Origin: Calycina herbarum
Taxonomy: Eukaryota; Ascomycota; Leotiomycetes; Helotiales; Pezizellaceae
Direction of reading: 5' to 3'
DNA length: 64,000 nt
Assembly (NCBI GenBank): GCA_001414485.1
Contig: LLEY01000011.1
Coordinates: forward strand, 558,001 to 622,000
Shown here: positions 49,774 through 63,200 of the stretch, in pieces
How the letters are laid out: each line of letters opens with the position of its first letter
Numbering within the stretch: the first letter of the stretch is position 1
Notes under the pieces: generated by a model
Told to the model about the DNA's origin: nothing
Database searches by the model: none
Seen by the model: only the letters and a program-made list of their open reading frames with translations
Made by a program: the position numbers and the translations under genes

Positions 49774-51781
49774 CGTGAAGTAGTACCAGCTGCTGTAAGA
49801 TGGTTTGTTGAAGGAATGTGGTGGCTATGAGTGAAGTTGTCAGTCAACGGTCGTCTCAAGAAGTAAATGAGTTGATCATAGATAGGCGACGTTGTGAATA
49901 CCAAAGTTCGGGTTGCTTCCAGAGCAGCACTCGAATAGAAGATCAACGATACAAGTCGAGATGGATGCTTGGAGAGGAGAAGGATATTGAAGTTGAATGG
50001 TGGAGGAAGAAGATGGAAATAAGGCCGGCTATTCTTATAGTCTGCTAATTCTATTGTGGTCCAGCCATTGAGGTGAATGGGCCAAGCGAGTGTATTCACC
50101 GAGAAGGCAGGCGCGGGGCAGAGACAATAGGAGGCAGGAAGCGAGAACGCAAAAATAAACCAGACGATGGCAGGGGAAACTCACCAACAATGGTATTGGT
50201 CTTTTGAGACAGCAGCGTTGATTATCCAGAAGACAATGACTGCAGGAGTCTGTAGTCGGGTACGTATTCTCTTTGGGGGTGGTCCCCCATCTTATATTAT
50301 CATTGGCACCACGATCTTCATGCTTTTCCTCCCCCCTCACTCGTCCCAATAGGCCATCTCTGGCAGAAGCTCTGATCCTGTGCTCCCACGAAGGCGAGCC
50401 AAGCGGCTCCAAGCAACCTGGTTTGGGCTCATGATGAAGTAGTTCGTGGACTGGGGGGTCATGTCCAGCGAAACCCATGGCCGAGAGAAGGAATGTGGAT
50501 AAGGTCTGGGTGCCGTACCTCTGAACAAAGTGTCATGCGGCGGCTACAGAGGGAGATGGGCCGAATGGCAAGGAGCCGTTGAATCGGAATAGGTGCTGCG
50601 TCCGAGAGAGAGTAAAAGAGTGCTAGCCTACTAGTGAGGGTTGTGATGGAGTCTGAGGGTCCTTTTTTCCCTCGAGGGTACCCGGAGAAATTGAAAGGGT
50701 TGCTGTTCAGGGGAACATCCGTAATGCTACAGTAATGCTTCACAGGTTATTGGGTCTAGTGCTATGTAGCTGTGACATGCAGGTGCGATCTCAGGGGGAG
50801 CTAGAAGCGGATGGGAGGGGCAGATTCTTCGAAGGAGCGACTGTCGCTAGTAAGTATCTCCTTGTACTTTCTACTCAACAAAAGGTGACACACTCATTTG
50901 ACTCTTGTTTTCTTTTTTTTCTGGGGCATTCTGGGGCACCTGTGGAGGTTGTCGGATGGGTTCCGTCGTCTGATTGTGAGGCACGACGATTAAATACTAT
51001 AGACCAGGATCGGAAAAACGAATGGATTGCCGGAGAATGGAGATGGTTCTCCTGGGACGAGTGAGTGACGTTGGAACAGAGTGTTGTCCAGTTTGTTGAA
51101 ACACAACAAGTCGAAGCGACGACCCCGGATCTACGCTGTGGTTGGTCTCCAGCGGCCGCCAGTAAGGTCCGGCAATCTCAGTGAAGCCCGAACTGCACCC
51201 TGCCATTTCGGCTATGAAGAGGCCGCGTGAGTGCCTGGAAAACCGTCCCAACGTCGGTTTCTTTTTGACAATTCAACCCATTTTTACCCTTCAATCGTTC
51301 GTTGACACGTTCAGATTATTTGTCGCTTGAACTTTTCTGGTAGGTACCTCGGACGACAAGGGCTAGCCATGTAATAATGTACTTTCTACGAGGTCCTTCA
51401 TTTCTCCGGACTCAGTCCTCTCATCTCCCGGAAAAACAACTCAACCACTCGACCTTCCTTCTGCAAACACCACGAACTACTCCTTCCCACCCCAGAAATT
51501 CCAGGTACCCTTCACACAACAGACCTGCACATACACCTGCACATACACCTGCACATACAAGCCAGGTCATGCGGTGATCACCTCGGTAGATCAACAAACG
51601 CAACGCCAGATCGGAATCGGATCATATGCGCCTCAAGCGCAAGCCCTAACCTTCCCATCTTCTCCCCCACAAAATGCAACGTCTCTTGCCGAGGCCAGGT
51701 CAAGCGACAATTTGGAGTCCGGGGAAAGTGGTCTTCGAGGGTGGTTCATCATCTTCGGCCCTTTAACTCTCATCTCCTGTT
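49774..51781. other. GH55 upstream region and non-coding sequence
   Basis: The first several hundred bases should be the GH55 promoter and leader. No domain is seen in the open frames (for example 50035-50478). A 12-bp unit acctgcacatac repeats three times at 51533-51568. Confidence 0.5.
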
Positions 51782-52456
51782 GTGGCCACTCGGGGCTCAA
51801 CTAGTTCTCCAGTAGGACGCCATTCTAAACGCAAACTCGAGGTGGATCCTTTGTCCCTCGAACCACCAGAACCTTCTTTAGGCCAATATCCCTTTTTCTC
51901 CCCATGTGGTCAAGGAGATTTAATTCTACCCATGGCACCATACAAACCATGTCAAGATGGCGAAGCGGCCATTCCGTTTCACAGAAACCATAATGCTGAA
52001 TCTGGTTGGTCGAAGAATACCGTTCATCTTGAAACGACCAACCAGAACAGAATGGGACTTGAGACGTCGCACGTGTCAGGCGTTGGGATGAACTCTACGA
52101 GTAAATCCGAAAGCGGAGAATTTGAACCCTTTCTCAGCTAACCAGTCTAGTGTATCCAGCCTACAATATTGTCGAGGGTTCTTGTTTGCTAGTCCCTCGG
52201 AGGAAGGTTGTCTCTCCCTTCTCCCCAAGTCTCTAACTCCGACTTGGACATGTGCTGTTCTCGATGCGCAATCCCGCTGGCAACTTTCCGACGATCACTT
52301 TCTTGTCATGGGCTTGGTTTATGATATATTCTGGTAAGTGTGATGTTGATTTTATGTAATAAGGCCGTTGTCTTGTATTCTTTTGTGTGGTCTTATGATG
52401 GAAAATTACTGACACCATGCAGGTTTTTCCCTTCTACGATACACTTTGTCACATGA
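51782..52456 (+). other. Possible spliced orphan transcript
   Basis: An open frame of 119 codons (51782-52141, Ser/Glu/Pro-rich, no ATG at its start) is followed in another frame by 52122-52333. That frame ends at a textbook intron 52334-52422 (GTAAGTG donor, CTGAC before CATGCAG) and would then stop at 52454-52456 with the peptide FFPSTIHFVT. The splice signals are better than chance, but the link between the two frames is not clear, there is no recognised domain, and it may be non-coding RNA. Confidence 0.2.
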
Positions 52457-55449
52457 GAATTTCGATCCTGCTCGGTGACCTCTTCCATTGAACAACAAGT
52501 ACAGGTTGTCGACCAACTCTACGCAGGCTCGGAGGCAGGGGAACCTCTCACGCTACTTGGTCTCCCATTTCTACGAACTTCTTGTCGGGATTCCGAACGA
52601 TTGTCTCTTCGGCCCCTCGAGCCTCCTCGACCGCCGCCTCCCACAATCAGCCAGCAAAGAAAGACAAGTTTACTCACACCAAGCTCTCCTTTCTACGCCT
52701 ACTTCTGTGAGCCCCATCACTCAAGCCAACATCGACGAAGCTATCCGGAAAGCTGCGTTAGCCTCTTGGGTGCTGGCTTATTTTATTCTAGAACTCAATT
52801 CTATTGATATTTCGTTCTATAGACCTTTCTGCTAAATAGCCAATAGTCTTCCTACCAAACCTGTGTTGTGCGTGTAGCAATGAATCGTCGGATTCCACTA
52901 CCGCCGCGTGCATACTACTGCAAGACTTCCCAACCCCTACACAAAAATCGCAAAACTCAACTGAAATTTGGAGAATATCTATCAGTTGCTAATTGAACAT
53001 TAGATCGAAGTTTCTAGACTTGTTGGTCGTGGTTGTAGTTTTATCGAAGCTTTGCGACTGTACTAAAAGCCGACGATTGATCAGAGCCTTTATTCTCCGC
53101 GATCAAAGTAAGACTTCGGAAAACGGTAAGAGACACAGGCTTTCTTCTGAGTGCATGTATTATATTGACAGCTCAATGATCCGCGAAAACATTGGGGAGA
53201 ATTAGAATGCCAAATTCTGTATTCTCCTAGACGTTCTTGGGAGGAATGGATGATCATCCTAGGTTCTTTGAACAGATAAGAGTATTTTTTTCGGAACGAA
53301 GGCTAGATTCTCTCTCTTACTTACCTAGCAAGCAAGACTCGTCAACAATTAGTGAAATTTCTTGACGCATCTCCCGCCTTCGTTCGGACGATTGGTTGTC
53401 TTGACCAGCGTGTCAAAAATGATTCAATGGTCGCTTCTTCTGAAATGATCGCAAGATCTTTCAATGCGCTTCGAGTTGTTGACGATTGACGTATAATCAG
53501 AAGGGTGTCTTACAGAGCCCTAGTATGTCAATATAACTTATGTAGGTTTACATGTTTATGCTCTTCGATCCTTGATATGATTCCAAGTCGTTCGTGAAAT
53601 GGTTCGTACCTATTTTCTAGCGCCCCGATGAACCTCAATAAACGCAAGTCCGATCAATTGCGAAGAAGCCATGTAATCATCGGGAATGGCTGAGACCCCA
53701 GGGAAGTCGATTTCTTTTGTTAGTAGCGATTCTTAGAGCTGCAGCATAGGTTCTGTCTCTCGTTATGAATTGGAGAAGGTAGCGCCCTCATATTATAGAT
53801 GGAAGATGATGGAAGCAAACTTGCATGAAGCCCACCAAATGATTCATTTTAAGTGAAACCCAAAAAGAACTAGTGTTACTACCCCTCGATTACGTGTGTC
53901 ACTGCCATTGGTTGATAACAGCTCGCTTGCGTGAATCCTGCAGCGTGTGAAATTGGTATTGTGTTGGTTTTTTTCCCCACTTGAAGTTTGGAGAGTGGTG
54001 ATAGGTTGATCGAGGATTAAGCAGTTTTAAAATCGCGCGTTGCGCTTGGAAAGTGATTGATACGAGGTTTATAATTAGTTATTGCAAGCTTGGAGAACGT
54101 GATCAGGGTTCCTTCAACCAATGTATCGTCCCGTCGGGTTTCTGCAAGTAGACGAAATCATAAAGAGGAGGGAGCTCCAATTGGTTCCTTCCCGCTCCAG
54201 AGTGAGTCTGTGGGTTTCTCCCAAAACCACATCGTTTTAAGGTAACCAGCGATGGAATAAAAATGTTAAGAATGAGGAGTTCCTTCCAAATGCACTTTTC
54301 TCTTCCAGTTTGTCTAGTTTCGTGACATCGTCTTTGTGTTACAGGTGCGGTGCTACTCAGATGCTGTCTGGCTCTCTTGACTCATATACATGCATATGTT
54401 GTAGGTGGATGCTTCGTTAGTACTTGGATACTTTACTATTTAAACCTTCCTGCCTGACTGCGTTGTGGTCAAGCCTTGCGATCTTCCGATCGTACCTTCC
54501 TAATTATTTAGCTCTCGGATTGCCTTGAGGGCAGGAGCGATTTACGTTAAAGTTTTGCCCCTCGTGGTTTTGCCAGAGCTCGCGGTACTCTATCCCGGGC
54601 CCACTTAACCGTTCCACCCTCAACCAAATACTCTACAACCCTCCACCATCAACAAATTTTGATCACGAATCACGGATTCTTTTCACTTCGTATGCGCGCA
54701 CTCTTCCAGAGTTGCTTACGAGTTGCCATCTTCAAATCCGTTCGTTTCCTTGAAGATTCCGACCTCACCTGCTCTTCGTGCGACCACGCCCTCAAAGCCT
54801 AGGTCGCAAGCTGCGACCAGCTAGCTCAGAGACTCAAGATCGCCAAGTTTGCGTCAACCCCTCGCAGTGAAGTGTGCGCACTCTTTCACTCGATCTGAAT
54901 CGATATCAATTGACTCTATCGCCTCAGCTTTAGTTCCTCGATTGCGACTTCCCAACAACGTTCGACACTCGACCTCGTCATCAAACCCTCTTGCACGGCG
55001 ACACTTCACGACTTTCAAGTCCCCGAGTCCCTGGTCATAATCTGAATACCCACTTCGCCTTCAAGCCTCTACTTACCACCCTCTTCACCTTCAAGTTTGG
55101 GAACTTGTGTCGTGCGTCGAAATCGCGACCGCAAGATTGACTTCCGGTGTTCTATTGTTTACTATTTTGCCGAAAAGGGGCTTTACAGGGGCTTTACCGA
55201 ACCGTTCGACAGCTTCACTGACTTCTTTGGTTGCACACTACAAGTCAGTGACTTTCTTCTCATTTCTTCTTTGTCTAATTCTCACTTAACGTGGGAATTT
55301 TCTTCATACGACAAAATACGTGTGAAGCTTAATATGCGCTGACACTTGTAACCTTTGTTAGCTTTCAGCAACACCTCCTTCTCTTTGCTTCACGATAACC
55401 ATCTTGAATTCTCTCAAATACCAAGCACCACTTTAGGTCTTCGTCAGAT
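52457..55449. other. Non-coding region upstream of the six-exon gene
   Basis: About 3 kb with no supported gene. Open frames at 52475-52835 and 54849-55342 lack domains. The part from about 54600, rich in CT runs, is likely the promoter and leader of the gene that begins at 55450. Confidence 0.5.
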
Positions 55450-57825
55450 ATGTCTGTGGTATGCCATCTAACATTACGAGTATAGTTTTAGGCATGCTGA
55501 CAGTTGGACAGATCATGGATAACCCGGATAATAACGAGTCCCCCTCTGCCTACAAGAAAGCCGGTGTTATGAACGAGGCGCAGCGTAAGATGAGAACCAG
55601 CAATATCGAGGCGATTAAGAGAAACTGGAATATCGAAGACTTCTTAGACTTCTTTCCTGACTCCATCCGACCTCAATCACTTGGCAATTCAGCCCTTTCC
55701 ACCCTCCGATCTATATCCAATAAAGTCAACGAATCGGTCGCGAAGACCCTCTTCTTGAATGAGTGCCAGAAGCCCGATGGTGGATATTGTATTGCTGGAG
55801 TTACTCATGCGCAACGTATTCTAAAGAGCTTGAATGCGAACGACAACTCTCCAAAGCCAGCCTCTGCCGCCAAGTCGAAGACGAAATTAGGAAAGAAGCC
55901 ATCAAAGAAGGCTTGTGACCCTGATGTAAGTTAGATTTTAAAAGCAGGATTTTCGCCTCACACTCCTCGTATATCACTTCAACAAATATATCGCACTCCA
56001 AAGTATTATGCGAAAGGTTTAGAAGAATCGAGAGCTCTAGGTTACAATTCTTCTAAACTTACTGGATAATCACGATTGTCGCAACCTCTTATTGTATTAA
56101 GTAGTTGTACTAGAAGAATAATTATTTTCTTCCTAGATTCCATTTACTGATTTGATCAACAGGCTCTTGATAGTTCTCCACGCCCTGCTCCCAAGAGAGC
56201 TTCGGTTGATAGATTTCCTACCGGTCGTATCCCAAAGAAAAACTCAATCGGTCCAAACGGTCCTGGTTTTACTGTAAGTTCAATTTTTCCTTGCTATACG
56301 TAGGCGTTATTAACCTTTACACAGCCTATCAACAAGTCAATGCCCGCTAGCCCAAACAACGCCGAACAATGTGTAGACTTAGCTGTAAGTCAATTATCAT
56401 CCTGGCATTAGTATACCTTACTAACCCATTCATAGTATGATAACGACGACGAAGACGAACCTCCTAGCGTAATGAGATATAGCAATGATTTTAATGTAAG
56501 TCGATCTTCATCTTTAGTCGAAGGATAGTTTGCTAAACTGTTGCCAGCACCTTAAGCATAACCGTGGTCCTAAGCCCGGCAGTAGTCAATTCTCCCTCTC
56601 ATACCAAACCCCCTCCTCCGAAGGCGAAAATGCTGGAAACCTTCACCAAGGCCAAAATGAATCTGCTCCCAAGTGTGGCAAATTGGATCTCAGCAAGGGT
56701 GCTCCGTCAAAGGTGTTGAAGAATAGCGAGAGAGAAAATCAGGTCATAGGCCGTCAGAGCAAGCCAAGCGATCAGCGAGCCAGAAATTGGCTATCGCCCA
56801 GCCCATTGCCTCGTCGCGATAATGATAGGTCTGTAAAGAATCAGACTGCAAGCCTCTTGACTCCTAAGGAGACTCTGGGTGGCGCAAACTCGGTTCAACA
56901 AAATGACGACAAGGCAAAGGAGACAGGAGGCGGTATTGGTGAGATGGATCACGACAAGGAAATGGCCGAAATTGATCGAAAGATGATGGTGAGACAAATC
57001 ACGAGGGAACGTGAAGCCCAGAAGCTCCGAGAGTTGACCCTTGGTTCGACTACTATCTCGACCGCGCCGGTTCCTTTTACCTACACCCCACCAGTCTTCC
57101 CAGATGCAGTTGCCAGAAATGTCAAGGCTCAATCCGAGGGTCCAGTTCAAACAAAGCGTGCTTTCGAGGATGAAGAGGAAATTAGAGATACCATTATTGT
57201 TGATATCTCATCACAACCACCTGCCAAGCGTCGTAAGGCCGATTCCGCTCCATTGGAAAATACAGAATTCTCCTCTTCTCCGCCAGTAGCTCCAGTAGCT
57301 CCGATGATGGGTCCCGTTCAATCTCCACTGGCCAATAAGCGTTCTAAGGCTTCTTCTGTTCCATTTGAGGACAAATACCCATCCGCTCGACTCGGCCAAA
57401 TGAATCCTACAACAAAAACCGAGACTATCATCACCACACCACCAGAAAACGAGAACCCTCTCTCCCCCGAGCAAAAGGCTCCGGTTGCACCAATGCATAC
57501 TCCCACCACCCCAATCAACGACCCACCAACCCCACCAACTCCCACCGTTCCAGTCGAAGGCACATCCACCAAGAAGCTCAAGACATCCCAGAGCGGCACT
57601 TGCTTGAACAAGTCGAAAAGCAAGGATGCTAAACGCACTAGACACGCTCTTCGCGCCATGAACAATGAGGTCGCGTATATCATGACTCTTGGGGATTCGG
57701 AGGGTCCAAGGATTATGGAGGATCTTGCGGGACTTGTTGAGCGGAATGCGGAGAGATTTAAGGCTGAGGTTGAGGCTTTGATTAGGAAGCATGGTCTGAG
57801 AGAGGGGGCGAAGGAGGAGATCTGA
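55450..57825 (+). CDS. Unrecognised protein, six exons, all introns in phase 0
   Basis: Exons 55450-55458, 55512-55925, 56163-56273, 56325-56384, 56436-56495 and 56548-57825 give 643 residues. Donors are GTATGC and then GTAAGT four times. An unspliced start at ATG 55461, or ATG 55515 (MDNPDNNESPS), is also possible. I do not know the family. An N-terminal region (about 10-110) has an ordered look: NWNIEDFLDFFPDSIR, VAKTLFLNECQKPDGGYCIA and AQRILKSLN. A long disordered, Pro/Ser/Lys-rich middle has basic clusters (PAPKRAS, KTKLGKKPSKK, PPAKRRK) that could be nuclear signals. The C-terminal 70 residues look helical (RHALRAMNNEVAYIMTLGDSEGPRIMEDL to KAEVEALIRKHGL). A chromatin or nuclear role is only a guess. 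Confidence 0.75.
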
Positions 57826-59077
57826 GAAGGTTTCTTGCCTTCGAGGAGGTTTTGATGGTTTGAAACGACTGGGTTCTTGCCGTTATTTCGAATTTCTTTG
57901 GGATTTTGAGGGGAATTTTTGTTCCGAGAGTTTTCCTTGAAGCTCCATGACCTTTTCATGTCTTTCGAACTCCTTCGATACCACTCCTCGGCATTCTTTT
58001 TATGGTCTCCTTTTCGACGGAGATTACGCGATGCCACCGATACACGATACCAATTCTCTTTTCCGGTACACAGCATGGAGAAGAGATCTTTCCAACTGGA
58101 GTTCTCGGCGTTTCTTCATCAATTTGCTCTATTTTCCGGCAGCCACGGTTGTCTCGATACATTCCTTCTGGGGTTTTGATATCTATCAATCTGAGGGTTT
58201 TGCATCACTGGGGATGACATCGTATCCAAATTGCTACTACGTCATCAAAATTGTTCTTATTTCCTTGGTTTTTCCCCCCCTTGTTTTTTTTCCCTTTATA
58301 CAAAATTGAGAGGAGTTTTAGGGGTGGAATTAATTACGTGGCATCACATGGAGCTTGATACGATCTTCATCATGATTCATGAATATTGAGAGGTTTATGG
58401 ATAAAATTTGGGGGTGAGAATGGGGAGTTAAATTGGCCTTTTTTTTTTCATTTGTTGTCTTTCGCGGGTTTTGCATGGTTTTCATTCATAGGGTGGGCAT
58501 TACATATGTACATACAACAAGTGTGCATGGGTTGGGGAATGAAAATTACGTGAAGCAGAGCCGAGGATTGAGATAGTTCGTTTACCTGGTTGGGAAAAAC
58601 TAGGGATAATTGAATGAATTTGATAATTTTTAATGAAATTTTTTAAGATGGGCTTTTAGGTGAGAAGAGAGCTGTCACGTGTAATAGGATTTGGCTCAAA
58701 ACTCAGTACACGTGACACATTTTAGAGGAAAGTAGTAGTATCTTAGGTAAGAGTTAAGTAAGATGTTTTGATTTATAGAGTTCTTTGAAGAGAGTTAGAG
58801 AAGATAGATAAGTAGATTAAGATACTTTATTTTAACTTTTTAGCTTTAATTTAAATTATTTTATATTTTAGTTATTTTCTTTATTAGTTATAGTTTTCTA
58901 TATCTTTTAAAGTAATTTTCTTCCTTAGATAATCTTTAGAGATATTAAGAATTTAGTTAGATTATAAGAATTTTCTAAAAATAATAATTTTTAAAGAAAG
59001 TAAAAGAAAATATATTATTAGATTTAGTTTAAAATAATATAACTTTTTATATTATATTTTTATTTTATTTTATTCTA
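57826..59077. other. 3' flank turning into an AT-rich boundary
   Basis: The first part should be the 3' UTR of the six-exon gene. Open frames at 57919-58309 have no domain. After about 58740 the sequence becomes AT-rich and gene-free. An inverted pair gtcacgtgta / tacacgtgac lies at about 58675-58715. Confidence 0.5.
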
Positions 59078-59218
59078 ACGTATTTCATAAGCGAGCTAGC
59101 TACCTAAGCGAGCTAGCTACTTTTTAAACTTTATAATAATTCTTAACTTCTAATTATATTATCTCTAGTAAATAATATCTAAATATCTTCTAATAAAAAC
59201 AAGATTAACTTAGCTATC
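59078..59218. mobile_element. Left end of a Fot1-like transposon split by copy C
   Basis: TA at 59076-59077 is followed by acgtatttcataagcgagct, with the ACGT start of the other pogo-like elements and a doublet of aagcgagctagctac spaced 17 bp. The right end is not in the window; copy C interrupts after 141 bp. Only one terminus is seen. Confidence 0.45.
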
Positions 59219-59664
59219 TGTAACGAAACTCAAACGAACTAAACAAAGGTGACTAAGTCTCGAAGGTTGGTATGTAATAAGAAGTATGAATGCGCCGGGT
59301 TGTTTACTTGGAAGTGAACTCGTTACTTGTATTAAAGATGTTAAATAAGATAATAAGATTGATAACTAAAGTTGAGTACGAAGCTCCTATCTAGGTGGTA
59401 GACGTGCTAGTATATATAGAACCCTCCGTACTACCTAGATCCCTATATAAGCCTAGATCCCTAGATCCCTTTAGATCCCTTATAGGATCTAATAGGATCT
59501 ATTACGTGACCTCTAACAGTTATCTAATAGTGAGATCCTGGAATACCTAAATGCCTTTGTATTACTAATTCCCTCTTATACTACCTTCTATTTCCTAGAT
59601 ATCGTGCCTTATCTTGTTAGAGCGCTGTCTAGACTACTTACTATGTATAACGTGATTCGTGATA
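59219..59664 (-). repeat. 3' LTR of chromovirus copy C
   Basis: 446 bp, TGTAACGAAAC to GTGATTCGTGATA. It belongs to the subfamily with repeated agatccctagatcc in the middle, as do the LTRs at 6224 and 22519. The left flank reads ctatc; the true duplication partner would be at the far end of the element. Confidence 0.85.
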
Positions 59665-59982
59665 CTATCTCCTTCTTAGCTTAGCGTATTCTTACGCTTA
59701 AGTATAAGCTAAGGAACTCGGTTAAGGTGCTAGCGGCATTCTTTCCTTTCTATTATGTCCTACCTTGTGTAGAAGAAGAAAGAAGAACGTATACTTTTTA
59801 TAAAAAGTATTAAGATAGTTTATAATGAAATATTACTATGCTCTTACTACGCTTCCTAAAAGCGTAGATGTTTTATAGATTTCTCCTAATCCTCTTAGTA
59901 TTCTAAATATGTTTAGTTAAAGCTAAAATGCGACAGGACCGACGATGCCTAGGAGAAGAACGTTCCTTATACTAGCGACTAG

Positions 59983-60246
59983 GCCTCTATTGAAAAATAA
60001 GAGGAGAAACTGGAGAGAGAGGAGGAGGAGGCAATGGCAAGGATTCTGCGATTACGAAAGCAGAAGGCCTTTCTAAAAGAAAGGTAGCGTGAAATGTCCT
60101 ATTGAGGGCTTCGTTTTCTCGATGAACTCGATGCTACTAAGGAGGTAGAAAAGAAAGAGAAAGAGGAGAAAGAGAGAAAGGAAAAAGAACAGCGAGAGGC
60201 GAAGGTCGCCTGTCTAGTAGCCCTGCCTATTCCTGTCAGTTCCTAA
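59983..60246 (+). pseudogene. Antisense accessory ORF of the chromovirus (copy C)
   Basis: Antisense to pol, reading ASIEK, a stop, EEKLEREEEEAMARILRLRK, then QKAFLKER, GLRFLDELDATKEVEKKEKE, and ending ALPIPVSS before a stop at 60244-60246. It aligns with 217-480 of copy A without length change; stops (TAA, TAG, TGA) replace CAA/CAG/CGA- or TGG-like codons. This is the clearest view of the peptide, with a long Glu/Lys coiled-coil-like run. Confidence 0.5.
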
Positions 60247-63200
60247 TCCGAGATAGGTCTTAACCTAGCCTTCTTTAAGGCTTTTCCTTTAAACTACGAG
60301 ATATAGGTAAACCTAGGTTTCGTTAGTAGAACTCTTAAAGTTCTACTAAGTAATAGTTAAGATTACTTCTTAGCTCTTAAGTGTTTTCTAAGTATAGGTA
60401 ATCTAACTATTTAATTAAGTACTTAATTCGTCCTCTAATAAATTTATAGTTAAGAATCCTCTTAACTTTGTATATAACGTTTAGGTTTACTAGTTAAATT
60501 TCTATAATTAGAGCTAGTAGTGCTCCTAGTAGTACTAGTTTAAGTAAGGATATATAGAATACTAGATAGACGTTTATTATTTTTAGTAGTATTAATTTAT
60601 AATTTAAAGGTCCTCTAATACACTTGATTTTAAATAGTCTAAGTTTTTTATAATCTAATTTATTACTTAGTCTTTTTATATTAATATTCTTTTATACTAA
60701 GTAGACTTTATCTCCCTCTTTTAACGTTAGCTCCTAACTACGTCGTTTATTATAGTAGTATATATTTCTTTCTACTATAAATTACAGGTCCTCTATAAGT
60801 TCTTTATATAGACTCTTAATTTTTAAGATCTAAATATAAGTAAGTTGGTTATTAATAGTCGTAGATAGTAGTTCTTGATATACTATTAATTTATATCTAA
60901 AATTAGCGTAGAATAGTATAATAAGTGTTGTTTCTGTTACTGAACTGTTATAGGTAAACTATGTTAAGAGTAGTAGTTCTACCTAGTTGTCTTACTAATA
61001 GTTTATATAATAACGAAGGTATATTTTAACTACTTGATTTATCTATTCGTTTCCTCTATTTATTTAAGAGTAGAAAGCTATAGAAAGCTTTCTTTTTATA
61101 CTTAATTGTTTTATAAGAGTAATCTAAAATTTTAAGGTAAAGAGCTTGTCTCTGTCTAAGAGTATTTCTTTAGATAGTTTATATCTTAAGACTACTTCTC
61201 TAAGGAATATAAATACTAATTCCTTAGCTGTACTTAACTCTATATATACTATTAGGATTATATATTTTATAAGTTGTTCTATAATAACTAGGATTGTATT
61301 ATATTTAACTCCTGTTATTAGATCTTTAGATTTTAGTAATTTAATAATAAAATCTATAGATATTAATTTCTAAGATACCTATAGTATTAGAGTAGTGTTT
61401 ATCTGTCTATAAGAAGTATAGTAAGAAGCCTTATTCCTAGTATAAGTATTATATTCTATTATTACTTTCTTAACTATTATAGATAACTGATTAATATAAT
61501 AGTATTATCTTATCCTTTAGAGGGTTCTACGAATTCCTTAGTAACTATAAGCAGGTATAGTATAGTATTCTTATATAAACTCCTTTATATATAAGCTAGG
61601 AACCTATAACTTCTCTCTTATATATTAGTTATAACTCTTATATATATCTTGAATCTTATCTATCTAGATATTATTTATTACTACTATCTTATATATAGTA
61701 GGTACTAAGTCTCTATTCTTAAGAGTTTTTAAGATTATAATCTTCTTATACTTCTTATTTCCCTTATATCCTAGTTTCTAGCTAAGAGTATTAGCTCGAG
61801 TATTTAACGTTCTCTTTATATGTTAGATAACGATGTTAAATCCTTCTAATATTTCTAACTATCTAGCTAATTACTTTGTTATAAGTTCCTTAGTAGTTGT
61901 AAATGTCCTAAGGTTCTCGTAGTCGGATAAAACTATAACTAAGTATTTTACTAACTATAAATAAATTCTCTAGTATTCTAAAGCTAATACTATAGTAAGT
62001 AATTCCTTATTAAAGATGCTATAGTTTTATTATACTAGGTTAAATATCTTAGAATAATATATAATAAGTATAAGTTTTCCCTTATTATTTAGCTATAAGT
62101 AAACTATACCTACTACTATGTCTAAGGCGTCTATTTCGATTATACTAGACTTGTCTATATTAAAATCGTATAGAATAGGTTTTTCTATAAACTTTGCTTT
62201 AATTTTCTAAAAAGTATCCTCTACCTATTTATTTTATATAAATTTAATAGCTTTTTTAACTAGTCTTAATATTAGTTTAGTAATCTTTATATAGTCTTAA
62301 ATAAATAGATAGTAAAAGTTTATAAATCTAAGAAAGGATTATATATCTTTTATATTCTCTAGTAACTTCTAGTTTAAGATGTTCTAGATCTTTACTAGAT
62401 CTATTTCTATTTTCTCTAAACTAAATACCTATTCTAAGAAAAGTATTTAAGTTACTCTAAACTCGTATTTTAAGAGTTTCAACTAAGAGTTTACTTTTAT
62501 AAGTTATTATAAAACTTCTTTAATATATCTCTCGTATTCCTCCTCTTTTTCTAAGAAGATTAAGATATTATTTAGGTAATAGATTACTATTACTCCTAGA
62601 AGATCTCTTAAAATGTTATTATTTTATCTCTAATATATAGCTAGTATATTATAAAGTCTAAATAGTATAACTATATATTCGTAAAGGCTTAATAGTAAAG
62701 CAAATACTATCTTCTATTCGTCTCTAACTTTTATTCGTATAAGTCTATAAGCGTTTTATTAATCTAATTTTATAAATCGTACTACCTTATCTAACTTATC
62801 TCATAAGTATTAGCTAGGTAGTAGTAGATAAGCGTCCTTAACTATAGCGTAATTCACTTCTTAGTAATCAATATATACCCTCTTATCTAGGTCGTCTTTC
62901 TTCTTAATAATAAGCATATTTAAGGTAATTAGTAACTTAGACTTTCTAATATATCTCTTCTTAATACCTTCCTTTATATAACTTTCTATCCTCTATAGGC
63001 TTTTCCAGTTATATAACCGAAGCTTCTACTTCAAGAGGTGATAATCCTCTTTTAATTTAATCTTATAATCCTATAAGCGATGTTCTAATAAAGCTTATAA
63101 GTCTTCTAGGTTTTTAAACAAAGCTCTAAATTCTCTATACTATATAGGTATTTCGTTATCAGCTGTCCTACTAACCTATAGAAGACCCTAGACAAGGTGT

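Noticed and set aside
57318..58076. 252-codon open frame on the minus strand
   Set aside because: It mostly mirrors the last exon of the six-exon gene, whose frame and splice sites are consistent.
59214..59668. ctatc on both sides of the LTR at 59219-59664, which would make it a solo LTR
   Set aside because: The right-hand ctatc is the start of the polypurine tract, and the element's interior continues collinearly, so the match is by chance.
61146..61373. 75-codon open frame in copy C
   Set aside because: It lies in pol of a RIP-damaged element on the opposite strand and is a chance frame in AT-rich sequence.
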